From NCBI GenBank assembly GCA_964609215.1, contig CAZSQZ010000001.1:487997-551996 (forward strand): a stretch of DNA of 64,000 bases, written 5' to 3'. The notes beneath the pieces were generated by a model. The model was given only the letters and a program-made list of their open reading frames with translations, was not told the origin of the DNA and did not search any database. The DNA is from JABDKJ01 sp964609215 (lineage in GTDB: Bacteria > Bacteroidota > Bacteroidia > Flavobacteriales_D > JABDKJ01). Shown one piece after another: positions 44,114 to 52,884 of the stretch (positions within the stretch are counted from its first letter, which is position 1; every line of letters starts with the position of its first letter). The position numbers and the translations under genes were made by a program.

Positions 44114-45123
44114 GAATCCATTTCTCCCACTAGTGACTTTCCAAGTAAGGAAATTTGTTTTTTTCTAGAATAATTCGATCCTAACAAAAACATCATTTTT
44201 GTAACTGCCGCTTCCAAATTAATATCGTTCCCGGAAATGACACCAGCATCATTAAGCATAGTAGAATTAGCATATTTCCCCTGATCTACACTTCCATCAA
44301 TACAGTGCGTAGTATTTAAAACAATCTTTTCTGAACTTATGCATTTTTTGATGGCTTGCTTTAACCATTTTTTATTCGGAATATTCCCACTACCGAAAGT
44401 TTGAAGGATAATTCCCTGGTTATTTTCATTCTCAAAAACCGATAGAATATGGTCTTCTCTAATTCCAGGAAAAAAAGTGACAACCGCTATTTTATCCGAA
44501 AGGGTTTTGTGAAAAACGGTTTCCTTTTTCGATTCTTTTAAGTAGAATTTTGGGTTGTATTCTATATGCACACCAGCTTCCGCTAGCTGCGGATAGTTGG
44601 GAGATTTAAAAGCATCGAAATGTTCTGAGGAATATTTGGAAGTTCTGTTTCCTCTATATAGCATGTCCTCAAAATAGATACAAACCTCTTTAGGGGCTTG
44701 TTCCGAAGAAGCTATTTCTATAGAGGTTATTAAGTTCTCCTTACCATCCGTCCTAATCATTTCTAAAGGCAATTGGCTTCCGGTAAAAACTATTGGTTTA
44801 TGCAAATGCTCTATCATGAAACTTAAAGCAGAGGCAGAGTAAGCCATCGTATCTGTCCCATGCAGAATAACAAAACCATAATATTTAGAATAATGTTTTT
44901 CAATTAAATTAACCAACTTAATCCAAGTGCTTGGATCAGCATCTGAGGAATCTATTGGTACTTTAAAAAACAAGGCATCTATTCTGCAATTAAACTTTTT
45001 CAATGCAGGAATTTGATCCAATAGATTCTCAAAATCCACAGGCTCTAATCTTCCACTAATATGGTTTTTCACCATGCCTATAGTTCCACCAGTATAGATT
45101 AAAAGGACCTTTTTCTTTTTCAT
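44110..45123 (-). CDS. ansA: type I L-asparaginase (cytoplasmic)
   Basis: 337 residues. Catalytic threonine in LLIYTGGTIGMVKNH (near residue 14) and second motif ILHGTDTMAYSASALSF (near residue 85) with the T-D pair; no signal peptide, so cytoplasmic type I. It hydrolyses asparagine to aspartate and ammonia. GSGNIPNKKWL in the C-terminal half fits the family. ATGA overlap with the upstream tatD-like gene. Confidence 0.93.
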   Translation of the reverse strand: MKKKKVLLIYTGGTIGMVKNHISGRLEPVDFENLLDQIPALKKFNCRIDALFFKVPIDSSDADPSTWIKLVNLIEKHYSKYYGFVILHGTDTMAYSASALSFMIEHLHKPIVFTGSQLPLEMIRTDGKENLITSIEIASSEQAPKEVCIYFEDMLYRGNRTSKYSSEHFDAFKSPNYPQLAEAGVHIEYNPKFYLKESKKETVFHKTLSDKIAVVTFFPGIREDHILSVFENENNQGIILQTFGSGNIPNKKWLKQAIKKCISSEKIVLNTTHCIDGSVDQGKYANSTMLNDAGVISGNDINLEAAVTKMMFLLGSNYSRKKQISLLGKSLVGEMDS

Positions 45124-45893
45124 TGGAAATCAAAAACTTCGTGAGCATTTTGGCTGGTTATTTCAGCAATTTCAGAAAGTGAAATATTGTAAACCTCCGC
45201 TAATTTCTCAGCTACGTAATAGGTATAACTGGTTTCATTTCTTTTCCCTCTATGAGGCTTTGGAGAAAGATAAGGAGCATCTGTTTCAAGCACCAAATGT
45301 TTTATATCTATTCTAGAAATAGTTTCTGCCAAACCAGAATTTTTATAGGTCAATACACCACCTATTCCCATTTTAAAGCCACCATAAGAAATAACTTTTT
45401 CCGCCTGTTCTATTGAACCAGTGAAGCAATGAAATATTCCCCAAAGAGAATCATCATTGAGTTCATCTATGATGTCAAAAATCTCATCGAACGAATCTCT
45501 TGCATGAATAACTATGGGTAACTTATATTCTTTTGCCCAAAGAATTTGTCTGCGAAAAGCATCCTGTTGAATCTGTAAAGTGGACTTATCCCAATGCAAA
45601 TCAATTCCTATTTCTCCAACGGCCTTATAGCTTCTTTCAGAAAGGTGCTTTTTTACAATTTTCAATTCATCCTCATAATTATCCTTTACAGAGCATGGAT
45701 GTAAACCCATCATTGCAAAACAATTATTTGGAAATTCTTTTTCTAAATCATGCATTGCCTCTATGGATGAACTGTCTATGTTCGGTAAGAAAATTCTATC
45801 CACGCCTTGTTTGATGGCGCGATCTATTGCTTCCTTTTTGTCTCCATCAAATTGAGATGAATACATGTGACTATGAGTATCTACAAATTGCAC
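45120..45893 (-). CDS. TatD-family metal-dependent deoxyribonuclease
   Basis: 257 residues, TIM-barrel amidohydrolase fold. Metal ligands: DTHSHMYSS at the N-terminus, GEIGIDLHWDK (near 92), VIHARDSFDEI, FHCFTGSIEQ and LETDAPYLSPKPHRGKRNE at the C-terminus. TatD/YcfH proteins are 3'-5' DNases. Start GTG at 45893; only 45 bp separate it from the divergent glycosyltransferase gene. ATGA-coupled with ansA downstream. Confidence 0.94.
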   Translation of the reverse strand: MQFVDTHSHMYSSQFDGDKKEAIDRAIKQGVDRIFLPNIDSSSIEAMHDLEKEFPNNCFAMMGLHPCSVKDNYEDELKIVKKHLSERSYKAVGEIGIDLHWDKSTLQIQQDAFRRQILWAKEYKLPIVIHARDSFDEIFDIIDELNDDSLWGIFHCFTGSIEQAEKVISYGGFKMGIGGVLTYKNSGLAETISRIDIKHLVLETDAPYLSPKPHRGKRNETSYTYYVAEKLAEVYNISLSEIAEITSQNAHEVFDFQ

Positions 45894-45916
45894 GGCTCGA
45901 AAATAGGGAATTAATT

Positions 45917-45924
45917 TACCTTTG
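45917..45924 (+). promoter_or_regulatory. -7 box of the GT9 glycosyltransferase gene
   Basis: TACCTTTG fits TAnnTTTG, ending 14 bases before the ATG at 45939, implying a leader of a few nt. A TTG at 45888-45890 is about 26 bp upstream, farther than usual. Confidence 0.4.
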
Positions 45925-45938
45925 AAGCCAATTAGAAA

Positions 45939-46904
45939 ATGGCAAAATTTTTAGTTATACGCTTTAGCTCTATTGGAGACATTGTATTAAGCACTCCTGT
46001 AATTAGACATTTGAAAGAACAAGTCTATGGCGGAGCAGAAATTCACTTTTTAACCAAGAAACGTTTTGCACCTCTATTAGAAGCCAATCCCTATTTGGAT
46101 AAAGTATATACCATCGAAAGAAGCACACATGAAGTTCGAGAGGATATTCACAATGAAGGCTATGATTATATCATCGACTTGCATAGGAATATTCGATCAA
46201 AGATGATAAAGAGGAAAACAAAAATGTTGGCTTTAACCATTAAAAAGTACAATTGGGAAAAATGGCTTTGGGTAAATTTTGGAATGGATAAAATGCCTAA
46301 AAACCATATCGTGGATCGTTACATGGAAACGATAAGAGGTTTTGATATCAAGGATGATGGAAAGGGTTTGGACTACTTTATTCCCGAAGGGCAAACCATT
46401 GACATGGAAGGAAAGGAATACATAGCTTGGGCTTTAGGTGCAACACACATAGGTAAGCGATTTTCCGAGGATAAATTAATGGAGATTTTACCATTGGTTT
46501 CAAAACCTGTTATTCTTTTGGGTGGTAAACAGGAAGAGGAGATAGGAAAGCGTTTGGATAAGGAATTTTCTCATGTTTCTAGTAAGGCTGGATCACTTTC
46601 CTTACATCAATCAGCTTCTATTATTAAGCAAGCAAAACTGGTTCTTAGCCCAGATACAGGTATGATGCATATTGCTGCGGCTATGAAGAAAAATACCATT
46701 TCCTATTGGGGTTGTACGCATCCTGGTTTAGGAATGTATCCCTATATGGATGAATCTAAGTATAGCATTGTAATGCCAAAAGGAGGAAGAGAAAAGCCAT
46801 GCTCAAAATTGGGAGATAGATGTAAAATTGATAAAAAGAATCCTTGCCCAAATCATATTGAAGCTGATGAGATCATAAAAGAAATAAATCGCTTTTGGCC
46901 TTAG
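45939..46904 (+). CDS. glycosyltransferase family 9 (heptosyltransferase-type)
   Basis: 321 residues. N-terminal word FLVIRFSSIGDIVLSTPVIRHLK is the GT9 signature; VLSPDTGMMHIAAAMKKNTISYWG is the C-terminal donor-binding segment typical of ADP-heptose:LPS transferases. A cysteine-rich tail (CSKLGDRCKIDKKNPC) ends the protein. It likely adds heptose or a related sugar to lipopolysaccharide core on the inner-membrane cytoplasmic face. Shares a TTAG stop with the convergent secreted-protein gene. Confidence 0.9.
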   Translation: MAKFLVIRFSSIGDIVLSTPVIRHLKEQVYGGAEIHFLTKKRFAPLLEANPYLDKVYTIERSTHEVREDIHNEGYDYIIDLHRNIRSKMIKRKTKMLALTIKKYNWEKWLWVNFGMDKMPKNHIVDRYMETIRGFDIKDDGKGLDYFIPEGQTIDMEGKEYIAWALGATHIGKRFSEDKLMEILPLVSKPVILLGGKQEEEIGKRLDKEFSHVSSKAGSLSLHQSASIIKQAKLVLSPDTGMMHIAAAMKKNTISYWGCTHPGLGMYPYMDESKYSIVMPKGGREKPCSKLGDRCKIDKKNPCPNHIEADEIIKEINRFWP

Positions 46905-47326
46905 TTTTTCTTTTTGAAAAGTAGAGCAGGTTTATTTTCATCATTGGAAATGATTTCTATATCGTGTACCTTTTTCCCCTGATTCGTGGTTTTATAATTT
47001 AGAGTAACCGCGATGGAAAAATTAAAATTCCCGGAAATGATTTCTTCAATGTGCGTATTGACATTGAAAAGCACGGTTTGCATACCTCTTTGCCCCACGT
47101 AAACAGAGTAAACTTTGTCCTGCTCCAAACTTAGATTAAAAATACCATCCTTTCCCTGTACAAAGGTCCTGTTGTCTCCAAACTCCATGGTTTGAATATA
47201 TATAGGATTGTTTTGATCAGGACTTTTAGCTTCAATCTTAAGCTTGATTTCCTCTGTGGCGTGAATCTCGTAGTATCCAAAAGCCAGTGAAGATAAAACC
47301 AGTATGGCAATGAAGGTGTGTTTCAT
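46901..47326 (-). CDS. small secreted protein, paralogue of the neighbour
   Basis: About 141 residues from the ATG at 47326 (a TTG four codons upstream is less likely). Signal peptide MKHTFIAILVLSSLAFGYYE. Mature part: KLKIEAKSPDQ, YSVYVGQRGMQTVLFNVNTH and a strand-rich C-terminus ending KPALLFKKKN. Length, signal and strand order match the next gene upstream (47397-47840). Family unknown; perhaps a periplasmic beta-sandwich. Confidence 0.6.
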   Translation of the reverse strand: MKHTFIAILVLSSLAFGYYEIHATEEIKLKIEAKSPDQNNPIYIQTMEFGDNRTFVQGKDGIFNLSLEQDKVYSVYVGQRGMQTVLFNVNTHIEEIISGNFNFSIAVTLNYKTTNQGKKVHDIEIISNDENKPALLFKKKN

Positions 47327-47396
47327 ATTTGAACACAAGTTTTTTTAAATTGGTGTCTATGCTTTTTACGCTATTAATGCGTAATAGTTCCAATTT

Positions 47397-47840
47397 TTAC
47401 CCATCAGCCAACATAAGTAGTGTCTTGTCATTAGCTCCGTGAAAAAGATGAAATCTTATTTGGTCATCCGTTAAGGACCCAACAATTTCTTTCTTCATGA
47501 AGATTTCAATAACATAGGATAGATTACCCTTGGTAAAACCCTTTACGTTCGTATCTATTTTAAGGATTTTACTTTGACAACCTGCTTGTTCAATATGAAT
47601 ATCATATTCTTCATTTAAATCCAATAGAATATTGAATTTATTCTTGGAGTCTTTAAGATTATTTTCCTCTAAAACACCATTTTTAAGCACATCTATTTGA
47701 ATGTCACTTCTTAAATTTTCAAAAGTGTGTGCAATAACTTTAAGTTTTACTTGTTTTTTGTAGTCGCTCTCATCGGGAAGGGCAAAACTAAAGGTACTTA
47801 ACAGAATTATCCCCAGCACAAAATTTCTAACAGCTCTCAT
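47397..47840 (-). CDS. small secreted protein, paralogue of the neighbour
   Basis: 147 residues with a signal peptide (VLGIILLSTFSFALP). Shares with the neighbour the layout signal, VKLKVIAH strand, charged loop, YDIHIEQAGCQSKILKIDTNVKG (the counterpart of YSVYVGQRGMQTVLFNVNTH), strand pair and charged C-terminus; identity is low but the order of strands is the same. Probably an old tandem duplication. Function unknown. A 70-bp gap separates the two genes. Confidence 0.6.
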   Translation of the reverse strand: MRAVRNFVLGIILLSTFSFALPDESDYKKQVKLKVIAHTFENLRSDIQIDVLKNGVLEENNLKDSKNKFNILLDLNEEYDIHIEQAGCQSKILKIDTNVKGFTKGNLSYVIEIFMKKEIVGSLTDDQIRFHLFHGANDKTLLMLADG

Positions 47841-47923
47841 ATAATTTAATTCAAAATTTTCTCTGTTAGACAGTAATAGTAGATTCAGGTCATTTCTTTA
47901 TACTACTAAAAAAAGAATATGTT

Positions 47924-48448
47924 TCAATCTTTTTTGTCGATGAATAAGCTTTTTAGCTCGTTGGCCTCATTTGGGTTCATTCTTCCAGCTAAAATCAAAC
48001 TCAATTGTTTTCTTCTTAAAGCTCCCGCATAGCGTTCTTTTTCTTCTTCAGTTTCAGGAACTAGTTCAGGAACTCTTATTGGGCTGCCCAGCTGATCCAC
48101 TGCAACAAAAGTGTAATAAGACTCATTACAAGGTATTTTTTTCCCAGTTTGATGGTGTTCTACCCAAACTTTAGAAAATACTTCCATAGAAGAGTTGAAA
48201 GAGCGGGAAACCCATGACTCTATCGTTACAATGTCTCCTAATTTAATAGCCTTATTGAAGGAAACATTGTTTACTGAAGCTGTGACCACAATTCGCTTGC
48301 AAAGCCTGTGTGCTGCAATTGCAGCGTTAATATCCATCCACAATAGGAGTTGACCTCCCATTAAATTACCCAAAGTATTGGTTTCGTTGGGCATTACCAT
48401 TCTGGCAGCAATAGCCATTGTTTCTTTCGCGAAAACCTTGTCTTCCAT
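47924..48448 (-). CDS. acyl-CoA thioesterase (hot-dog fold)
   Basis: 174 residues. Hot-dog signature MPNETNTLGNLMGGQLLLWMD with the conserved asparagine and glycine pair, then VVTASVNNVSFNKAIKLGD and PCNESYYTFVAVDQ. YciA/acyl-CoA hydrolase-type proteins hydrolyse acyl-CoA to free acid. No signal peptide. C-terminal tail (residues 140-174) is charged and helical. Transcribed alone; gap of 83 bases to the next gene downstream with nothing notable. Confidence 0.9.
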   Translation of the reverse strand: MEDKVFAKETMAIAARMVMPNETNTLGNLMGGQLLLWMDINAAIAAHRLCKRIVVTASVNNVSFNKAIKLGDIVTIESWVSRSFNSSMEVFSKVWVEHHQTGKKIPCNESYYTFVAVDQLGSPIRVPELVPETEEEKERYAGALRRKQLSLILAGRMNPNEANELKSLFIDKKD

Positions 48449-48544
48449 TTCAAAATTTTGGCAAAGTTAATTTAAAAAGAAGTCTTTATGCTAATGTAAT
48501 TTAATATTGGAATCAGACTTTGTAAGGACTCTTCATTAAACTCC

Positions 48545-49675
48545 CTATTTCTTCAAAATCCAAGCTTCAGGAGCAGAACCATTTTTCAATTGTCTCAACA
48601 ATGCGAGGGCCTCTTCTTCATTTTGAAAGCTACCTTGACTTACTCTATAAAGTCTGCCTTTTTTGTCTACGATATAGGCATCAAAGCCTTTTTTTCTAAG
48701 TCGTTTAGTATGCTTCTCAGCATTTTTCTGAATACTAAAACAACCATTGATAATGTGAAAAGGATAATTTGAAATAGCTTCGTCCGCATAAATAGACTTG
48801 ACCTTTGGAGTTTTAGGTATTTCAGCAGTTTCCCTTGTTTCTGCCTCTTCTATTTTTTCTTTTTTCTCAAGGTCAATATTAATAATCAATTCTTCGGCAT
48901 CTTCAAGTCGAGTTTCTACTGTTCTTTCAGAATAATTGTTTTTCTCAAAAGATTTTAGAGGATTCAAATCACTGATATGAATAGAGCGATCATTCAACAC
49001 ATCACTATTATAGGTAACTAAGCCAGCATACATAATCAAAGGAAGGATAACCGCGGCAGCCCAATATCTAAACTTGCCAGGCTTTTTCACATCATCTTGT
49101 CGACCATCCATTTGAATCACCGGAGTTTCTGCTATTTTTTCAGTTTGCGAAGGTTCAATCACCTTATTTTCGGGAATGGTCAGCACTTTAGGCTCTAATT
49201 CTTCCACAACGGCTTCTTCAACTTTTTCCAAAGCTGCAACAGGACAGTGGAATTCGTACATTCCAAAAGAAGAGCTGAGATAGTTAATAGAATCATAGGG
49301 TTCAAATTGAACGCTACTTTCTTCATCTAAATAAAGAATACCCACTTTTTCAAAAACCACTCTATTACCTGCATTTAGTTTTTCAAAACAGTTTTCTACT
49401 TCATTTTTTAATTGGGCATTGGCTTCTTCAAATGTGATGTTTTCAGAAACTGAAATATGATTGGCTAACAACCCATCATTATTGGTTAGATTTCCATTGA
49501 AACTTAAAGCCTTGGAAGGGGGAAAGATGACTTGCGTGTCTTCATTGATATATGCAGGCTTATAATTGGTTACAAAACCACCAAGCTCAGGAATGATAAC
49601 ACAGTCATATTCAAAAAGTAAGTCGCTTATTTTCTCAGATAGGTTCTTCAATTCTATTGGCCAATGAATGGACAA
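48545..49675 (-). CDS. HU-CCDC81/SPOR domain membrane protein
   Basis: 376 residues. N-terminal residues about 15-130 match the two HU-like CCDC81 domains of Bacteroidota (YDCVIIPELGGFVTNYKP, NGNLTNNDGLLANHIS, KLNAGNRVVFEKVGILYLDE). One membrane helix at about 205-223 (YWAAAVILPLIMYAGLVTY) and a C-terminal SPOR domain (about 300-376, GCFSIQKNAEKHTKRLRKKG, YRVSQGSFQNEEEAL) that would bind denuded peptidoglycan at the division site. Likely a cell-division or envelope-chromosome linker (inference). TTG start at 49675; a second TTG at 49651 is possible. Downstream of kdsB by 12 bases. Confidence 0.82.
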   Translation of the reverse strand: MSIHWPIELKNLSEKISDLLFEYDCVIIPELGGFVTNYKPAYINEDTQVIFPPSKALSFNGNLTNNDGLLANHISVSENITFEEANAQLKNEVENCFEKLNAGNRVVFEKVGILYLDEESSVQFEPYDSINYLSSSFGMYEFHCPVAALEKVEEAVVEELEPKVLTIPENKVIEPSQTEKIAETPVIQMDGRQDDVKKPGKFRYWAAAVILPLIMYAGLVTYNSDVLNDRSIHISDLNPLKSFEKNNYSERTVETRLEDAEELIINIDLEKKEKIEEAETRETAEIPKTPKVKSIYADEAISNYPFHIINGCFSIQKNAEKHTKRLRKKGFDAYIVDKKGRLYRVSQGSFQNEEEALALLRQLKNGSAPEAWILKK

Positions 49676-49687
49676 ATTTAGTAAAAT

Positions 49688-50428
49688 TCACAAGAGAGAA
49701 TTGAGGTAATCCCAATTGGCAATTAAGTAATCATAATCTTGCGGAGAGTCAATAGAAACACCTGCATGATCGCTCACTGCAGTATGAATATCAAAACCAT
49801 TAATGAGCCAAGTTAATTGTTCCAATTGTTCTGCCTTTTCTTCAGGACTGGTTTCCAATTCTTCCAATTTGGAAATGACCTCTCGCTTAAAACCATAGAT
49901 GCCTATATGTGCATAGCGCACCAAATCTTCAGGTTTTTTTCTGGGAAAAGGAATAACCGATCGGCTAAATAACAATGCTCTTCCTATATTGTCCACCACT
50001 ACTTTTACTCTATTTGGATCTACAATTTCATCCTCGTCCTTTTCCGATCTTATTAAAGTAGCAATCTGAACAGCATCTTTTTCCAAAAGACCGATAACCT
50101 GATTAATGCTATCAGGATGTATCAATGGTTCATCTCCCTGTACATTGATAAAACCATCAGCTTCTTTTCCTATTTGATTAAAGGCAAAACGACAACGCTC
50201 ACTTCCATTGGGGATACTTTCTGGCGTCATTATAACGTTGCCACCGAATGACAATACCTCACTCTGAATTCTTTCATCATCCGTAGCAACCCATACTTGG
50301 CTTAAATTAGATTGTATGGCTTGCTCATATACTCGTTGAATCATGGATTTGCCCTTAATGTCAACCAAAGGCTTTCCCGGAAAACGGGTAGAAGCATAAC
50401 GAGCTGGAATTATACCAATAATTTTCAT
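49688..50428 (-). CDS. kdsB: 3-deoxy-manno-octulosonate cytidylyltransferase
   Basis: 246 residues. N-terminal IIPARYASTRFPGKPLVDIKGK is the CMP-Kdo synthetase signature; QGDEPLIHPDSINQV and HIGIYGFKREVISK are the other conserved blocks. It activates Kdo for lipopolysaccharide inner core. Start ATG overlaps the TonB-dependent receptor stop as ATGA. Middle gene of TBDR-kdsB-SPOR. Confidence 0.96.
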   Translation of the reverse strand: MKIIGIIPARYASTRFPGKPLVDIKGKSMIQRVYEQAIQSNLSQVWVATDDERIQSEVLSFGGNVIMTPESIPNGSERCRFAFNQIGKEADGFINVQGDEPLIHPDSINQVIGLLEKDAVQIATLIRSEKDEDEIVDPNRVKVVVDNIGRALLFSRSVIPFPRKKPEDLVRYAHIGIYGFKREVISKLEELETSPEEKAEQLEQLTWLINGFDIHTAVSDHAGVSIDSPQDYDYLIANWDYLNSLL

Positions 50429-52827
50429 TTCAGGCTAGTTTTAAATTGTACTTGAACCAGCCTCTGCGCCTCTATTGCTAAAGGGCGAATAGCGTAAACT
50501 CTGTTCAAAGCATTGTTAACAATAATAGAGATTCGTGATTGTTTGGTCAGCTCATAACCCATTCTAAGGTCAAAAATAGCATCTCCTTTATTATTGTCTA
50601 TTCTCCATTGAGTAAGTCCAGTTTCGAGTCTCAGAGCTGGCGGAATACTAGGGTCTGAATCTAGATCTTCAAAGATTCTATCTATGTTTTGCATGAAACT
50701 GTTATAACGGCCACTTAATCCAAAATTAAACTTCTTAAAGTCTATGCTTATATCACCTCTTAATTGATGCTGCATTCGATATTTTAAAATATCATTGGCG
50801 GGGTTAGAACTGGTATTAATAAAAGTAGGGTCTACAGGAGAATTGGGGTTATCGATATAAATTTCTTCTGGGGTCAAAGTAACAGGTACAGTGTAGGTAT
50901 ATCCCAGTATACCATTCAATTCATAATTGCTCTTTTTCTGATTGACCGCTATGCTCGTTTCCAAACCTCTAACTCTAGCCTGACCAGTATTTAATGATCT
51001 AAAACCAAGACCAAAACTGGGATCGGCAATAGTCCCCCATTGACCAAAGGTAAACTCAATGAATCGGTCAAACTCTTGTTGAAACAGGGCTATGTCTGCA
51101 AAACCTTTAAAAGATCCCAATTTAAAACCTTGTTTTAGGCCTAGTTCAAGGTTGGAACTCTTTTCAGACTCCAATTCAAGATTGGGATAAATGATTAGAG
51201 AACTTACGGAGGTTTGAATAAATTTTTCTGCAATGGTTGGAAAACGAAATCCTTGACCAAAAGAAGCTCTTAAAAAACTTGCTTTTCCAAACTGATAGTT
51301 TAACCCACTTCGAAAAATAGTTGCACTTTCTTCCTGGCCATTGATTTCAAAATTCTCATTTCTAAATCCTACCGAAACATTCAGCTTTTCGAAAAACTTT
51401 TTATCTAATTGCAGATAGAAAGCCAGTTTATCAGCTTCATTTTTACCAGAACCCCCATCATTTCCAGCAAACAAGTCAGATTCAGCATTTATATTTTCAT
51501 AAACAACACCTGCAGTAGAGTTGAAATTTGGAATTCCAAAGTCGGTGTAGTCCTGAGAAAACTGATATTCTGTATACCACACATCTGAGAAATTACTTTG
51601 ATTATTGGTATTCTCGTTATCAAGGCTATAAAATCTACTCCTTAAGCTGTGATTTGAACCTTTGTTACCAAAATATTCAATATATGGATCTATGTGATAA
51701 GCTGTTTGATTGGTAAAAGTCAATGAACCGGGATATGGGCGAAAAAGCCCTGTATCACTATTCAACCATAAAAGAGTAGCCGTGCTTTTGTTATTGTAAA
51801 AGTTGATATTTAAACCCAACTTTAAATTAGGATTGTTTTTAAAATGTTTTCTCAAGCCAAGGGTCAACCTACCGTAGTTTTCAAAGCCATTTCTATTTAC
51901 ATCTGTGTTGTTAAAAAGAGTATCCAGCGGATCAACTATTTCAGGACCAATATAACCTTGATCTCCAAAAACACTTCCGCTTAAAACAAAATCAAGTGTT
52001 TTTATTTTTTGGGAGTGTAGGAAATTTGCACCACCAACCAGCGAATTGCTTTCCTTCCACCAGGTTGCTTCTTCAATAGAAGGATCACTATATCGCCCAG
52101 AGAAAACAGTAATTTCAGTTTTAGGTTCGTTTCTGGGATATGCAGTCCTTAAATTAATTACTCCACTTAATGCAGCAGAACCATATAGCACACTGCTCGC
52201 TCCCTTTATTATTTCCATTTGCTCTAGATTTTCAATGGGCATATAAGACCAGGACGGTCTACCTGCATCACCAGATAAAATAGGAATATTGTCAACCAGA
52301 ATTTGAACCCTGCTTCCAGCCCCAAAACTAAATCCGCTCCCACTTCTTATTTGTGGTTCGTTATCTACGATAGTAACACCAGGAGTAATTTGTAAAATAC
52401 TGACCAAAGAAGTGGTGTTTCTATCCTGAATAATTTGGGGTTTTATCACCTCCATAGAAACAGTTATATCACTTAAAGATTGTTCAAATTTCCCCGCGCT
52501 GACAACGATAGCATCCAACAATTCTCCCTCGGCACTTAGTTCAATATTTAATTCTATGGAATCGTTTTCTTTTAAATCGATTTGTTGCGTTTCTATTCGA
52601 AAACCTACAAATGAAAAAGAAAGCACGTGCGATCCACTTTCCAGAGAAAGAGAATATTTTCCATTAATGTCTGTACTTGTTCCCTTATTATTTTGGTTGT
52701 AAACGTTTACTCCGGGAATCAATTCATTATTGCTTTTGTTTGAAACAACACCATAAACCACAGCACTCTGACCATTAAATTGGATGAATGAAATAATGAA
52801 AATGAAAAAAACGCAATACCTAAACAT
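50425..52827 (-). CDS. TonB-dependent receptor
   Basis: 800 residues. Signal peptide ending near FNGQ, then a carboxypeptidase-regulatory-like domain (about 20-105, GVVSNKSNNELIPGVNVYNQ), a plug domain (about 120-225, VSILQITPGVTIVDNEPQIR, MEIIKGASSVLYGSAALSGV) and a 22-stranded barrel ending NRVYAIRPLAIEAQRLVQVQ. It has the domain plan of outer-membrane importers of siderophore, B12 or metal complexes. No SusD partner or riboswitch is adjacent; substrate unknown. Only 57 bases separate its ATG from the likely dprA start, divergent. Confidence 0.93.
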   Translation of the reverse strand: MFRYCVFFIFIISFIQFNGQSAVVYGVVSNKSNNELIPGVNVYNQNNKGTSTDINGKYSLSLESGSHVLSFSFVGFRIETQQIDLKENDSIELNIELSAEGELLDAIVVSAGKFEQSLSDITVSMEVIKPQIIQDRNTTSLVSILQITPGVTIVDNEPQIRSGSGFSFGAGSRVQILVDNIPILSGDAGRPSWSYMPIENLEQMEIIKGASSVLYGSAALSGVINLRTAYPRNEPKTEITVFSGRYSDPSIEEATWWKESNSLVGGANFLHSQKIKTLDFVLSGSVFGDQGYIGPEIVDPLDTLFNNTDVNRNGFENYGRLTLGLRKHFKNNPNLKLGLNINFYNNKSTATLLWLNSDTGLFRPYPGSLTFTNQTAYHIDPYIEYFGNKGSNHSLRSRFYSLDNENTNNQSNFSDVWYTEYQFSQDYTDFGIPNFNSTAGVVYENINAESDLFAGNDGGSGKNEADKLAFYLQLDKKFFEKLNVSVGFRNENFEINGQEESATIFRSGLNYQFGKASFLRASFGQGFRFPTIAEKFIQTSVSSLIIYPNLELESEKSSNLELGLKQGFKLGSFKGFADIALFQQEFDRFIEFTFGQWGTIADPSFGLGFRSLNTGQARVRGLETSIAVNQKKSNYELNGILGYTYTVPVTLTPEEIYIDNPNSPVDPTFINTSSNPANDILKYRMQHQLRGDISIDFKKFNFGLSGRYNSFMQNIDRIFEDLDSDPSIPPALRLETGLTQWRIDNNKGDAIFDLRMGYELTKQSRISIIVNNALNRVYAIRPLAIEAQRLVQVQFKTSLK

Positions 52828-52834
52828 AGTCCGT

Positions 52835-52842
52835 TATATTTG
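52835..52842 (+). promoter_or_regulatory. -7 box of dprA
   Basis: TATATTTG fits TAnnTTTG. Its last three bases are the TTG at 52840 that the longest reading frame uses. If the box is active, dprA translation begins downstream, at TTG 52885. Confidence 0.45.
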
Positions 52843-52884
52843 TTTGCTACCGTTCACAATAATACAAAAGATAAAACAGCCTTT

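Noticed and set aside
52828..52884. Cobalamin riboswitch or other leader for the TonB receptor
   Set aside because: Only 57 bases lie before the likely dprA start, with no aptamer features.
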